Source: Hirudinaria manillensis (lineage: Eukaryota; Annelida; Clitellata; Hirudinida; Hirudinidae). Taken from it: 64,000 bases of DNA. Of this stretch, positions 12,274 to 25,568 are shown piece by piece (the stretch's first letter is position 1; each line of letters begins with the position of its first letter). The notes below the pieces were generated by a model. That model did not search any database. It was given only the letters and a program-made list of their open reading frames with translations, and was not told where the DNA came from. Made by a program: the position numbers and the translations under genes. The stretch covers positions 4,542,501 to 4,606,500 of the forward strand of contig CM067530.1 in assembly GCA_034509925.1 (NCBI GenBank), written 5' to 3'.

Positions 12274-13687
12274 ATGGCTAGCTTAAGAGCGAGGGATTTT
12301 AGGTTTACTTGCCCTGGTGATAGTAGCAGTGAGAAACTACATATAAAAATATTCGAGGCGCGTTTTAATTTTTCTGGAAGCATTTGATGAAAGACGTTTT
12401 CAGCAATTAAATGCTCATTTTTGATAATTGTAATAGACAAATTGTCGTAAAAGTTATAATTGTAACTTGCCAGGTGCTAGATCCTACGTATGGCTTCTAC
12501 GTTTGGCCATGTGCTCCGATTCTTGCAGGATATCTTGTCAAAAATGCTAATTTAATAAAGAACAAAAATATCCTAGAAGTATGTAACATTTCCTTGAGTA
12601 CATTGATGCCAATTTTAAATTCACGTGAATAAATAAGTTCGAGATCTGATTATAAACTAATTGTTAAAGATAGGTTGCGGAACTGCATTAGTGGGGATTG
12701 TTGCTTCAAAATTGGGTGGAAGAGTCACCATTTCAGATTGTCATGAATCTTTGGGGAGTCTGAAAAATGCTCGAAAAAACCTACATGAAAATAGATTGGA
12801 AAATGTGAAACAAGTGGTTCTTAATTGGGGCTCTTTGGATTTCAAAGCATGTGAATTGGGACCTGTTGACATTATACTTGCATCTGACTGTTTTTATGAT
12901 TCTAAAGGTAATTTATTTCAAACGATTTATCATATATTGCATAAAAGCGTCCTCACACATTAACAGGATGGACTCTGAACATTAGAAGACCTAGGAAAGG
13001 CAGAAATTTAATATTTGAATTTAATAAATGTAAAAGATTATCTTCTCCGACTCTGGTCAAAATCCCCCAATTTACAATGTTAATTCAATATGCACCATTC
13101 CCTTCACAGTATTTCTAGGTTCACCTCTGATCCCTATTCTGATCCTTCACACAATGTTCTCATTCTCACTAGAGCTGATCATTTTATGCACTTTTGCAGA
13201 CTTTGAAGATGTCTTGGTAACAGTGTCCTTTCTATTGAGAGAAAATAAGGATTGTGAATTCTGGTTTACATATCAAATAAGGAGGTTGTTTCATAAATTA
13301 CTCAATCTTTTTGAAAATTATTTTTGGTGACTTGTTTTAATTTCTTGGAGAGTTAGGGTTTTCCATCATAATTTTACATTTGTTTAAATATTAAACATGA
13401 TTTTAAAACTCCTGACACTTAATTTTGCAACAAATCCTTTTGGGTGACATTCAACAATTTAGATATATATATCACACCATTACATAATTGGTCGTTATGA
13501 ATATTTAACTTAGGTTTAAAGTGACACTGCACTTAACTTAATATATTTTGCCAACAGCTCAAGCAGAAGTATAGAGCACCTCTTAGCAAAGTGGAAGCTC
13601 AGGTGTCAGAATATACCTCTTCACTCATTTAGTTGTGGGAATCAAGATATCATGCTATTCAAAATCACCTATGACCAGATGACATGA
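12274..13687 (+). CDS. METTL23: METTL23-like protein arginine methyltransferase
   Basis: Seven-beta-strand SAM-dependent methyltransferase; METTL23 modifies histone H3 arginine in vertebrates. Five exons: 12274-12357, 12474-12578, 12670-12907, 13200-13284, 13558-13687. They total 213 residues, against about 190 for human. Markers: YGFYVWPCAPILAGYL, the SAM loop NILEIGCGTALVGIVASKLG, the acidic strand VTISDC, the motif VDIILASDCFYD, then DFEDVLVTVSFLLREN and FWFTYQIR before the C-terminal IEHLLAKWKLRC. Intron 1 has to start with GC (GAG|GCGCGT) for the protein to read LHIKIFE-VLDPTYG, so it is a GC-AG intron. The gene is head-to-head with the USP gene and tail-to-tail with AP2A. Confidence 0.9.
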
Positions 13688-14657
13688 TTCCATTGGAAGA
13701 GAACAACCACGATGTGACGTGGTATCTGAATGCATTGAATCGTCACGTCACTTGATCAGACTGAATGTTAATTGATGTATATACTTGAATTTGCTCAAAT
13801 GCTGTGAAATTGTTCCAGCCTATACAAAAACACAATTCTAATTCTAAAAAACATTAATTAGAAGTGAAACATATCTAAAGTTTGGGGGTGACTAAGGATC
13901 TAATGCTCTTTGATTTTTGTTTATCAGAATTCATGAAATGATTTTGTAACTTAAAGAGGAAAGTGGAGTTTCTAAATTAAGCTATGTAATCCAAAGCAAA
14001 GTCAAGGCTGTGGTTAGTCATTCAAGCAAGGTGAAAAGAAGTAGTGATTAAAAACAGGTCCAAGATCCTTGAATATTAATCTGAATAGAATGAAGGCTTC
14101 TGAGCGGGTAATGAGAACAAGGCAAAGAAGTATGACTATGCATGTACTTCTGAGGTGGTGGTTCCACGCATTTAACTGAGTGAAATTACCATAAAAGAAG
14201 AAATAATGATTCCAATGTCAGTGCAAAATGGTTCATTCATCAGATTCAATGTAAAGAGCAAGGATAGAATGGTTTGGACTGTTGAGGTTGAGCACTTCAC
14301 ACCTTTGGTCACAGCTGAGGACCAAGCAGATTGCACAGCCTGCCAGATAAACCATTTCTGTTGGTTCGAATTGTAAGTCGAATGGCCTGTTAGGGGAATA
14401 ATTTAAAATATTTCAATGACAGCGATGGTCTTATAAATTAGCCTGAAAAAAATGTTACCTGAGAAAGTAATTGCTAAGCTTTGCTTCAATAAATGTTTAC
14501 TCATTAAGTTAAAACAGTTTTTATCTATTTTAAGTTAATTTATATTTTAACTAAAATTATTTACTTTATTTTGAATTCTGACAAAGTCTAAGGGTCATTC
14601 AAGACTAACGAGCTTTTCATAACATGAGAATTGTGCATCAGAGCATTAAAGGGACAA
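13688..14657. other. Convergent intergenic region, METTL23 and AP2A 3' ends
   Basis: No assigned gene. A plus-strand AATAAA at about 14488 could end a long METTL23 3' UTR. A minus-strand AATAAA (TTTATT at 14565-14570) suits AP2A. A 66-codon plus-strand open stretch at 14176-14376 looks protein-like but matches nothing I know; it overlaps a perfect donor-like GTAAGT at 14373. Confidence 0.45.
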
Positions 14658-17600
14658 TCATGCCATATTTACAAAACTCGAAAAGAAGTTATTTGCATTC
14701 ATGTGCAAGATAGTTAGAATCACCTGAGCTTGAGGCAAGCTTTCTAATCTGAGCAGAACTCCACAAAGGGTGGAGGCTGTATGAAGGACTCCAGCAGATA
14801 CCAGATTGTTCGAAATGGGATCTATATTTGGCAGGCATGTTAGGCCAAATAATGTCAACTAATGATGGAAACATTAATAAAAAGTTGTAATCACAAAAGA
14901 TATGCTTATTTTATAAAAAATTCACAATGACAACTATGAGATTATGAATCTCACTTGTGATTGAAGGAATAGTTTGTTTGAGATATGAATATGTAGTAAT
15001 TGTAGTATTTTATTATAAATCTTCTAAGACTAATCTATTATCACACATAAATCTTCTATTATTAATTGAATCAGAAATATGAATAATCCATTAATGAATA
15101 TATGCTAAAGCCAGTGATATCTATTGATATTGTGAAAAAATTTTTTTTCATTGAAAATTTGATAAACTTTTTGCATCAGCTTCTCTTTGAGAGGCATCAG
15201 ACCAGATGGGTAACTTTTCTCAAAAGTAGATTCAAATCTGTGGCATTAAATTAACCTTTCTCGAGTGATATTTGGAATTATGCAGTCACCTCAAGCATTT
15301 CACTTGATTTGATCATTTCATCAAAAAAGTCATTTTTATCACTCACTCAGCAAGGTTGCGCCACCTGGCAAAGAAAAGTTCAGCTCCCATATCAGAAGAT
15401 TTAATGAACTTGTTGATTAAAATTGGGAGAGACACATTAACCACATTATCTCTACTCAAATACCTGAAATTATGTATGAAGAACATGCACTCAAAAATTT
15501 TAAATTTATGTTTAAGGTATTGATGCCGTATATATTTGCAAAATAAATGCATTTATATTTTTTAAAATCTCAATTAAAAAAATCGAGGCAAATATAGGCT
15601 AATTTAGGCAAATTTAAAAAAATTGCCAGATTAAAGATACCGATTCTTTATAAATTCAGATTTGATAGGGCAGAACAGGATTAATCAGAAGCAATATTAT
15701 TCTTTGAATAAATTAAATATTCTGTGATATTCCCTCTAAATTATTTTTCAGTCATGTTTTGAATTCTTACCAACTCTAGAGATATTTTTTTAAAATGTTA
15801 AGTATGACATTTTTTGTTACAATTTACACTCATTCAGGTATTATTAATTTTTAATAGCTTGAATAAATTTGTTTATATGTTTGAATCACTTATATCATTT
15901 GATTCATTGAATGCCTTGTTTCAACCCTCAGCAGAAATATTGGCTTTCAGCAGTCCACAGTATTAGAAGCAGTCTCAAGACAACGCTAGATTGAAATAGG
16001 TATTATATGATGACATGATATATGTAGCTATTCAATCAATATTCAATAGTCCGAAAGGGTTGTGAATGTAAGGCAAAAAATCTAATATCTGCTCCAGTTA
16101 TGAATGCACTTGTCTACAAGTACAAAAGAGAGTTTCTAAATAATTCTCGGTTTTATTGAAGCTTTATCATCTTCTATGGCAGGGGGTCTCCAAACTATGG
16201 CTCATGGGCCATATCTGCCAGGTCCTCTCATCTGGCCCACAGGAAGATTTTCGAATATGGTAAAATTCCAGAAATTTACATGTATCCTCTGTCTTGGTAC
16301 CTGCGTTTATTTGCGAACTTTTTAAATTGAACCTCGAGTATGTATTTTGACCCCTCAAACAGCTATTTGAGTCAATCTGGCCCTCAGGCTAAAAAGTTTG
16401 TGACCCCTGGTCTATGGCACAAGATAATCCGAATACATGTTCTGCCAACATGTAAGTGTCCAGACTCATCATCTAATTTCCTTTTTTGCAATAAAGATTT
16501 TATTTGTTATATGACACAAATCTAAAAAAAAATCATTATTGTACAAAAATAAATGCAAGTTATTGCCTCATTACATCAGAAAGGGATGCCATAACATAAC
16601 ATTACAAGAAGCTCAATAGCTCTATTTTTACAATTTAAAAATTAAAAATCTTCTACACAATGGATACAAATTTGGATACAAATTGAGTAACCAATTCCTA
16701 TTGAAAACTTTATTAATTTGGGAAAAGGAAAGGTCATCAAAGCTGAATAATAAAATGAACATTCAAAGAAATTTGAATTTCAGATGAGAAGTTCAATGCA
16801 GGAAATTATATATACTAAAGGCAAATGGACTGTTGGTTGATCTCTGTGATGTTAGATTTTAATAGTGAAAAACATACAAACCCAAAGGACAGGTTAAGTC
16901 TTGGTACCTCCGTGAAATCGGTGAGGCACTCAATGCTGATCAGCTGCTGTTTTTGTGTCTTTGCTTTAAGTATATCTTCCACAGGATTGGATGTGATCCT
17001 AAAGCTTGATTGATCAAAGTTAAAGAGCAGTGTTTTCTGAGTTTCAAATAATCATGTGATATTCAAGTAACTGTTATAAGCATGTTAATAACCATACTGT
17101 TACATACAATAAATAATATGGAAAATTTAAAATATACAAAAGCAAACTATTACATTAAGAATTTGATCTGTCAACAAGTCAAATGAGGGAATAAAGGATA
17201 TTTGTTGAGTAGGGTGGAGTTGAAATGATTCTGCATGAGAAGCTATCAAATTGGCTGTTTGTCTTGTTACCAAAGAAAAGAGCAATTCTTCCATTCTGCT
17301 GTCGGAATTCTGATCTGACCCCAATTTGGATTATGTCGTTTTCAAACAAAATCCCCACATTTGTGAACAAGAACCTGGCTCAGATTAACCAAATCTTCAT
17401 ATTTGTAAAACATCAAATTAAACTTTATTAAATACGATTTTGATTAAAAATACTTATTAAATGAAATTCTGACTTGACAACATCATATGGATAAGGGATA
17501 ATGGAATCATTTGTAGGGTAAGGTTGCTGAATCAACTGATTGTGTGTGTTTTGCTGTCGTGGCATTTGATTATATGATGGCTGTCCTAGGAAGCACTTTA

Positions 17601-20600
17601 TAGAAGAAGCTCCAACATTGTCCACAGGTTTCACAGCTGAAGATTTTGATAGGCTAGAAGTGCTAAGACTAATCTCATTATCTTGTTTAATTTTCAGCTT
17701 GGACAGGATGCTTGAGTCTTTTTCAGAGTATGGCGGCATTTCTTCTAATATCACTGCCTACATTCCATAGTAATGGAGGTACAAAAGTAAGAAAAGGAAA
17801 TGATTTTATGGCAATGGGTATCACAAAAACAATAAGAGGTATAACAACATAGAAAAACATTACATACCAAAACATCAAGACTTGCTAAGCTGATGAGCTG
17901 ATGATATTCAACAGCTCTCTGTTGGAGCTCTACATTGGAACTCCTGTACAATTTGTCTGTTTTGAAAACCTGCAATTTAAGTAGTAATAGCCAATTTGTT
18001 TGAATAGCAAATAAGAAAACAGAAAAAAATAACTAGAAATGTGGAACTTGACTAATAACATTGGATGCTGTCTCATTAATCACCTATTGCTAAATCTAGA
18101 ATTCTAATAAATAACATTATATTTCTTGTTCCTTAAGGATTTTATATCTAAATCATTAACATCAACTCGATCACTGACATTTGCCCCTTAACCAACTTGT
18201 AATATCTTTGGTTTTATCTCCTGAAAGAGATTGGCAAACTTGACAAATGTTGTTAATAGAAGTTGCTGGGTTGGGATGCTACATGAGTGGAATTTGGAAC
18301 ACAGCAGTGAAAATTGAATGGAAGGACTGCAGAAAAGAATAACATTAATAGTAATAATGGTGATGAGGTTTGGCCATTATAATAATAACCTTCACCTCGA
18401 CCTGGGGTCACCAGCAATGAGGTTGCCAAATTCTCCCAAAACATAACCTCCAACTTTTACCATGTTCTCATGGCATGGTGAAATTTGCAATGACTATAAT
18501 GTATAACATTTTGAAGTACTTTATGAGCCCAATATTCACAATACTTTTTGTAAGATATTAGCATAAATTAACAGAATGTATATCACCAATAATCTAGCCA
18601 TTTCTTCAAGATGTTATCATAAATTAAAATCATATCATTCTTTTCTATTGGAGCTCAAGAACAAATAGGAATGAAGATATGATGACTAAAATATTACTGG
18701 TATATATAATAAGCTTCATGTTAATTAAGCATGACAAATAACTATTCCAAATGTTATCATGTGATAAAATATCATAAAACCTCAAACACTGTTTTAGCAG
18801 CATATCCTTGGACATCCTCTCGATTAGTGATAACTTGTATAACCCTATACCAAACCTGTTACAGAAATTAAAGTTGACTTATCCAGATTTCAATAATTGT
18901 TGTTTTCATTACCACTATCACAGTTATTACTGAAAAAGCCATATTAGACTCAATCCTTCCCCAAAATTGTTCATATTTGAAATCTTCCATAAATGAGATG
19001 GTAGGAAAATGTCATTTAAATGCGATATTTAATAATATTAATTATTAATCATATTAATTAATTACTTGTACTCAGACATAATAAAGGGAAGCCTATGCAG
19101 AGATAAGAGCCTTTTTTATTCATAATTTCCTTTTGCTAAGTAATTAACAAAATTTCTAGATTCAGAGACATGATAGTTAATCAGATGAGCAGCAACACTA
19201 AATATTAATTTAAATTTAGTTAACACATTATCACTTTTTTCATAAGAAACTTTAAACTGCCAATCAATACTAACTTAATAAGAAACATTCTAATTTCATC
19301 AACAGATATGATGTTCATAACAATATTACTTTATACCCACCTCTTCACTGACATAATCACCTGCTACCTTGATAAGATGAAGAATTGTATCGACATACCA
19401 AGTGTAGTCCAATGCATATTTTTCAGATAATATAGCTACTTTCAGCACCTAAGATTATTTATTAAGTAAGAATTTTAAAACTTCTAGTTATTAATTTTAT
19501 CATTATCATTCTATGAATATTAATATTATCAATATTGTAAGGAATAGTAACAAATTATTATAAAATGGTTAGAAGCAATTCTCATCATATCCCTTTACTA
19601 ATCATGACAATTGCAATGAAATCCACAATTTCTCACCATCTCTTCCCTCATCGAATAATCGGCAACTTCAAGGTATGTCAACATTTCAAAGACAATCTGT
19701 GCAACATTAGTCTTGTTGCACATAGCATACAACATGTCCACTGCCTTTTGTCTGACACTAACATCTTTTTCATTCTAAAGTATTTATGAAACCCCTAAGA
19801 TAAGGTTCACTAGATCCAATCATTCCTAAAATTTATTAAAGAAAGTTTTGCTATCATTGAGCTCCTAAGTCATAATAATTTAAAATTATCTCCATGAGCA
19901 TTAACGATGGACTCAGATATTAATAAAACATCATTTTAAGGCAACACTTTTAATCCAACCTTAAGAGCTGCAACAACAGTATGTTGATGCTTTTTCACAA
20001 CATGGTGACAGTACTCGGATGAAGCAAGCAAACACAGCGTTTCTAGGGCAAGGTACCTTTAAGCAATATATTAGGTGGATTGGAAATTGTAAGAGGTTAA
20101 AATTTTAGTTTAAGTTCAATTTTCTATCATATTAACTGAGTTTTTTAAATAAATCTCTTAACAAAATTAATTAACAGAAAAGTTTGAATGATGACTTTGT
20201 CAGCATCAAGAATCACTACCATTCCTATCAGTTAAACCACACTAAATATCGTGCTTGCCTGAGATTGGTCTCCCGATGAATGAGAAAGTTTCCGAGAATG
20301 GCACAAGACCTTACCATGAGGGCTGGATCATGATCAAGGTGGATGATGAGGTTGATGGCTTCAAAAAGAATGGCATTCTTAATATTTGAATGCTGGACTT
20401 TCCTTGACTTGAGGGCTTCTTGTGACTTATTGAGGATCTTCTCTAGTACTTCAGAAAGTTTCATTTTGAGAGGGATGTCTAGAAATGGCATCAACAAAAC
20501 TTTAGGACCAGGTAATATGTAATGTTTTATCAAAAATCATAACTTGCTAAGTTGTGGGTTCTACCTGATGGAATGAAACTCTGGAGAAGCTTCAACAGTT

Positions 20601-23600
20601 TTATGGTAAGCCATGGTGCAGGGATAAAATAGTAAGTGTAATCCTGGAGGTCTTCACTTGGAGAAGCAACTATCTGCAATGTTTTAATATTAATGAGAAC
20701 GGAAGTAAATGGGGTTAATAAAATAGTAATGGATTGTCAAAAAGTTATGCATATTTGTAGTTGCACTTCTTTGAGCAAATACTGGTAAATAAATTATATA
20801 AGTCAGATGTTCTTAATGGTTGTCATGTCAAGCTAAAAAAGTGTGATAAGACATAATCAATGAAACAACACTCATTTATCCCTTTAGCTTAAATCATTAA
20901 TGTCATTAATTTCACCCTTCCCAATCTGGCAACAACTATGGGTATGCAGCTTTTGTATTCAGAGGGGCTTTTTTGCACTAGGGCTTGGATCAAACTTGAG
21001 GCTGAGGTGACCACACCCTGTTGAAGAATAAAGATAATTATATATACAGTGCGCATCATAAAGATAGGACAGGCTGAAGAATCACATGATTTCTATCTCT
21101 ATCTTTAAAATTACCCTTAAACTTTCTTCAAAATTCTGATTGTAGCGATCACAAGAAAGTAACTAATTAGTATTCAATAAAATTTAACAATAAAATTTGA
21201 ATATTGACGAGAATCCACCAAGAAGCGCTTTTGACGTTGTTTCTCGGAGTTTCCTCAATGGAGTATAGGGTCTCTTCCATTGTGGAAAAAATTTTTGTTA
21301 CATATTTCACAAAAGTCCATTAACATAATAAGATTATGTTCTTCTTATATATTACTTGATGTAGGTAACATGTTTGTAAAATAAACTACCGATAGTTAAC
21401 ATTATTATAGATGGGTTTAGGAAAGTAACTTAATGATAGTGAAAAGGGACAAATTCTTGCTTTTAAAGACTTGAATTTGTCAATATCTGAAATTTCTAGG
21501 AGGTTGAATCGCTCTAGAAATGTCATTTTTTAAGTGATCCTCAAAGTTATGGAACAATTTGTTTCCCTGGAAGACAAAAAAACTCGATGAACGTCAAAGA
21601 AGAGTCATCATTCGCCAAGTATCCAAGGAGCTCAGTTCAATAAAAAACTTAAAAAACAGCTTAATTCAAGCTTAAGCCTGAATGTAAGTCGATCAACAAT
21701 ATTGAGGTGTCTCCGTGGAAGTGGTTTTCTAAAGTTTGTTAAGCGTCAGGACAAGCTGCTCCTGACAAAGGACCACAAAGGACTGAACTGGGCAAAGGAG
21801 ATGGCACTCCGGTCTTTTTTCAAATGAAAAGAAATTTAACTTAGATGGTCTAGATGGATTTTGGAGGTAGCTCAGTAATGGTCTGGGCTGCCATCCCCCC
21901 CCCCAAGATTCTTCAGAACTTGTGTTCTTAGAGGGGAACCAAAACTCTGCAAAATATGTTCAAATACTGGACCATCACTTGTTTACATTATGTGATAAAT
22001 TTGGAAATGAAAGGGTCATCTTCCAGCGTGACAATGCTCCTCTACACACGGCAAAATCAACCAAACTTTTTTTCCAGGAAAGGAATTTGGAGGCCACCTC
22101 GCTCCCCAGACTTGAACCCCATCAGAAACGTGTGGGGATTGTTTGCCAGGAAAATATATTGTAATGGCAAGCAATATTCCAGCGTTCAAGAGCTGAAAGA
22201 AAGAGGTAATTATAAAGAAAGGAGACAAAACTCATTGTTGACTTTCATATATGATTTATCAATTATGATTTATGTAATCATAATTTAGAAGTTTAAATCC
22301 AATAAATTTGAAAATTTATGCTTCACAGTATACTTGATATACTTGATGTATGTAATTTCGGGGATTTCCAGTTTTTTGTTAAATTATCATAAAATATTTA
22401 TTTCTGCACAATAAATTTGATAAATATATAAATGTAATGTATTTTACTACATCCTATAAAGAATGGTTTACATAATTCCACTACTTGGAATGATGTCATC
22501 AAAATAAGCACCTGTCCTATCTTTATGACGCGCACTGTATATATAGAAATATTGCTGAGAAAATTTTTTTAAATTATGTGGAAATATAGAAGCCAGAACT
22601 TTTTCATGAAACTGAAAAGTTTCATCATTAGGTTATAACGTGAATAACAGAGACAATTACAACATCACATGTTTTTTATTGTTTTGGAAGTGTATTTATG
22701 TAAGATGGAATGAACTGATAGGTTTTATTCTTACCAGGTCTTTATCATTCAAAAGTTGAATAAGCCTCGGGGCCCAAGACCTTAATGTTATTACTTCTGG
22801 ACTATTTCTTAGGAATCTATAAGAAGAGTTAACTCAATGCTCAACATCAAATCAATTAACAAATTTGCTTCACATTACCTATGATAAAATATTTTCATTA
22901 AAAAAACTCTAGATTTCAAAATATTCTAATGTAATAAGCAATTGTTCATATACAAAAATCTGACCTAAGCAAACAGAGGCTAGAGCACTGTTTTACTGCT
23001 TCGATAGAATCTCTGAAATATGTTAAATCAATAAACACACAACTCAGAATTAAGATGGGTAACTTTTATATAAGTGAGACACAATAAATAAAACAGACTT
23101 AGCAGCAATGTTTCACAATCATAACAAGAACAAGAGTCAGGGTAAAAATAGCTGAAAACATGCCAAACATTAAGATTTCCAAACAGTCAATGGGGACCTC
23201 TCAAAACTTACGAGGAGCATAATTTGTGGACAACGTCATGATGAAATTCCTCAGCCATTTCCTTTGAAGCAATGTTTGAGAGACACTGAAGAGCTAGAGC
23301 AACATGCATAGAGTTTGTGCTGAACAGATCATTCTTAATTGACTGAATTACTAATCTCATCAAGTCATTGGTATAAGACATTAGCACAGAAATGAAGAGG
23401 TAACCCTGAATTACAAAAGATCTCCAATTATTGCAAGATTTAATCACTCTCAGGTTGTACATTCTAAATATTTTATAGATGCCTGCTTCCAAGCCACATC
23501 CCACCCCGAAGTTTATACTTCAAAACAATCAAGCCAACTTAAATTAGCCTTGTAAAAACTAATAAATTAGTCATCAGGTGACAGTGGCGTAGCGAAGGTA

Positions 23601-24579
23601 TTTGGCGCCCAAAACGCCCAAATTTTCTTCCTTAACCCCATCGTTGATGTTCTGAGTCCCTTTGGCGCCCCCCAGCCACCGGCGCCCGAGGATAAGGCGT
23701 AGGATGCCCTCTCTCGCTATGCCACTGTCAGGTGACATCCAACTATCCCAGCTTCTGGCCAACTTTTCCCCCTCTAAATTTGTGAGAAATTAATTGAGCG
23801 TTAAGGTGACCTTCTATCCAGCCATTGCGCTTTAGGTATTTTTAATTTAAAAATCGCTTGATTCATTTAAGTTTTTAATTTCCAAAAATAAACATCACGA
23901 CCACCACAATATTTATAATTTTTAAAGCTAACAATCTGCTTCTCAGAGTACTTGTTTGAAGTAAGCAGATTGACAGCTTCCATATGACCGAAATCTATGT
24001 CATGACCGAGAAGAAAGATGAAAAGTAATTTGCAGATATATTTTTTTTTCTGGTATCCATCAAAAGTTTTATCACCTGCAATTTAAGCACCGTGCTTATA
24101 TACCTAAACCTGGAAGTTGAGTGATCTGGCTAGTGCATAACAGATATAATCAGACTGATTTTAATTAACATCACAATTAGTAGCAGTAACCGAATGGATA
24201 AATCAGTGAAAATGTTGCATTCATTATATGAAAAGTACAAATAAATATAAAACGGAAAGCCTGCCAGTCATTTAAATAAATTACTAAATAATAAATTACC
24301 TTTAAATTTTGATCGAATGTTCGCTAGCTCTTTGTTGATTCTCTTAATTTCTGCTTCTTTACTTTTGCCTGTGGACATATTGAAAGTCATATGTAATATC
24401 TATTATAAAACACACCATAAATTCTGAAAAGCTCCATTTTGACGAACATAATTTATTATATATACCATGATTATATAATCGCAGAATCTCATGAAATAAA
24501 AATAATTGGACTAACAATTTCTTATATCGGAAATAAAGACCGCTAAACCACGCATACCATCACTCTTTAAAGGGAACAT
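14658..24579 (-). CDS. AP2A: AP-2 clathrin adaptor, alpha subunit (alpha-adaptin)
   Basis: Large subunit of the plasma-membrane clathrin adaptor; it binds PIP2, cargo and endocytic accessory proteins. The 22 exons on the minus strand are 24579-24516, 24368-24300, 24075-23933, 23405-23212, 23012-22965, 22816-22735, 21017-20916, 20673-20565, 20478-20259, 20056-19960, 19774-19637, 19448-19341, 18855-18781, 18493-18402, 18326-18197, 17969-17868, 17757-17454, 17378-17202, 17005-16882, 15463-15347, 15237-15168, 14858-14658. They give about 921 residues. Trunk (about 1-595): [24 protein letters not shown] (key part [13 protein letters not shown]), [23 protein letters not shown]-like [37 protein letters not shown] short hinge (about 600-690) follows, then the ear with [15 protein letters not shown] and FFARWRNL. 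One intron uses a GC donor (AG|GCAAGC after 20259). One ear intron appears to be U12-type. A Tc1 element and two MITEs lie in introns. Confidence 0.95.
16180..16409. mobile_element. hAT-type MITE (family A, copy 1) in AP2A intron
   Basis: A 230-bp element with terminal inverted repeats. The left end is CAGGGGGTCTCCAAAC. The right end, read inward on the other strand, is CAGGGGTCACAAACTTTTT. It is flanked by 8-bp target duplications, TTCTATGG (16172-16179) and GTCTATGG (16410-16417), with one mismatch. Eight-base duplications and CAGGG termini are typical of hAT transposons. There is no coding capacity. The ends match those of the element at 55101-55360. Confidence 0.8.
21047..22537 (+). mobile_element. 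Dead Tc1-like transposon in AP2A intron
   Basis: Terminal inverted repeats CAGTGCGCATCATAAAGATAG (left) and the complement of CAGTGCGCGTCATAAAGATAG (right) are bounded by TA on both sides, giving a 1,491-bp element of Tc1/mariner type. It lies in the intron between AP2A exons 22816-22735 and 21017-20916, in the opposite orientation to the gene. Confidence 0.93.
21412..22290 (+). pseudogene. Broken Tc1-like transposase
   Basis: Inside the element at 21047-22537. Recognisable transposase pieces occur in different frames: an N-terminal helix-turn-helix ([10 protein letters not shown], then [12 protein letters not shown]), WSGLP/MVWAAI before a run of C at about 21895, then [15 protein letters not shown], and [15 protein letters not shown] with the catalytic Asp-Glu region. 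Several in-frame stops and frame changes mean it cannot make an active enzyme. Confidence 0.88.
23582..23727. mobile_element. Young hAT-like MITE with perfect target duplication, AP2A intron
   Basis: A 146-bp element with terminal repeats CAGTGGCGTAGCGA and TCGCTATGCCACTG, bounded by identical 8-bp copies of TCAGGTGA at 23574-23581 and 23728-23735. The inside is G+C-rich (repeated GGCGCC) and non-coding. The perfect duplication suggests a fairly recent insertion, mobilised by a hAT transposase coded elsewhere. Confidence 0.85.
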
Positions 24580-25535
24580 ATTTGTTGGAAGCCGTGAATA
24601 ATATGTTGGAATATTTCAGCGTAATTCAGAAAATGGAATGCGGAGTTAAAGCTAATTACTAAGACTCCTCGCTTATAACTCCTGATTTGAATACTCCAAC
24701 CCAAACTGTCCTATAAAACAGTCAAATTTCATCATACCAAATGCATGGAAACCTCGAGGTTGCGTTTTTTTTTCATTTTGCCTATTTTTTTAATTTTGCA
24801 AGCTAAAATTCAATTTAATAAGTTATGGCTGTTGAATCACCTTGAATTTGAAGTTGAGATCGGAGAATTGTTGAATTCACAGATTTAAGGCTGACATACT
24901 TTAAGTTACCTCTTAGATAACTGATTTTTAGTGTGTAAAGAAAAGGTAATCACCAATCACAATAGTATGTGGTTATGTTCCTAAATTTGCCCGGACAAGC
25001 CGTTGCTCATGACTTTTACTGCTTGCAAATTATTGCTATTTTTTACTTTTATGTTCTCAGCCTTTTAATATTTAATTCCAAAATGAAAAATCGAATCAAC
25101 CCCCCCCCAAAAAAAAAAAACAAGCAGTAACCGTGTCTCTCAGGTCGGGGTTTTTCGGTTCGCCGGAACTTCTGAATCATGTGACCCAGAGATTTGAAGT
25201 GGTTGATTTGATTCCCCATCGCACTGCATGCTACTTAGGCGTTCCCATCTTGATAATCTTAACTTGCAATTATTATTATTATTATTATACACATTTTTCC
25301 TGCTTCTTCTCGGTCTCACAGCCGGTGATGAATGAATGCTGAGCACTACCAGTGCTCTCAGCAATTCACCCAAGAACTTTTCGAAGAATGTGGGCAGTGC
25401 CCAGCAAGGAGATCTTCTGAATCTCCGAAGTCTTTGGTCGTCCTGGTATCAACTCTACATACTTTGTAAAGTCTTTTCTTAGCGTTCCGAGCGCTCCTAC
25501 AATTACCGGAACGACTTTAGACTTCACTTTCCACA

Positions 25536-25568
<33 letters not shown>

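Noticed and set aside
14355..14385. GGTTCGAAT, resembling a tRNA B box
   Set aside because: No acceptor stem, D arm or anticodon arm can be folded around it.
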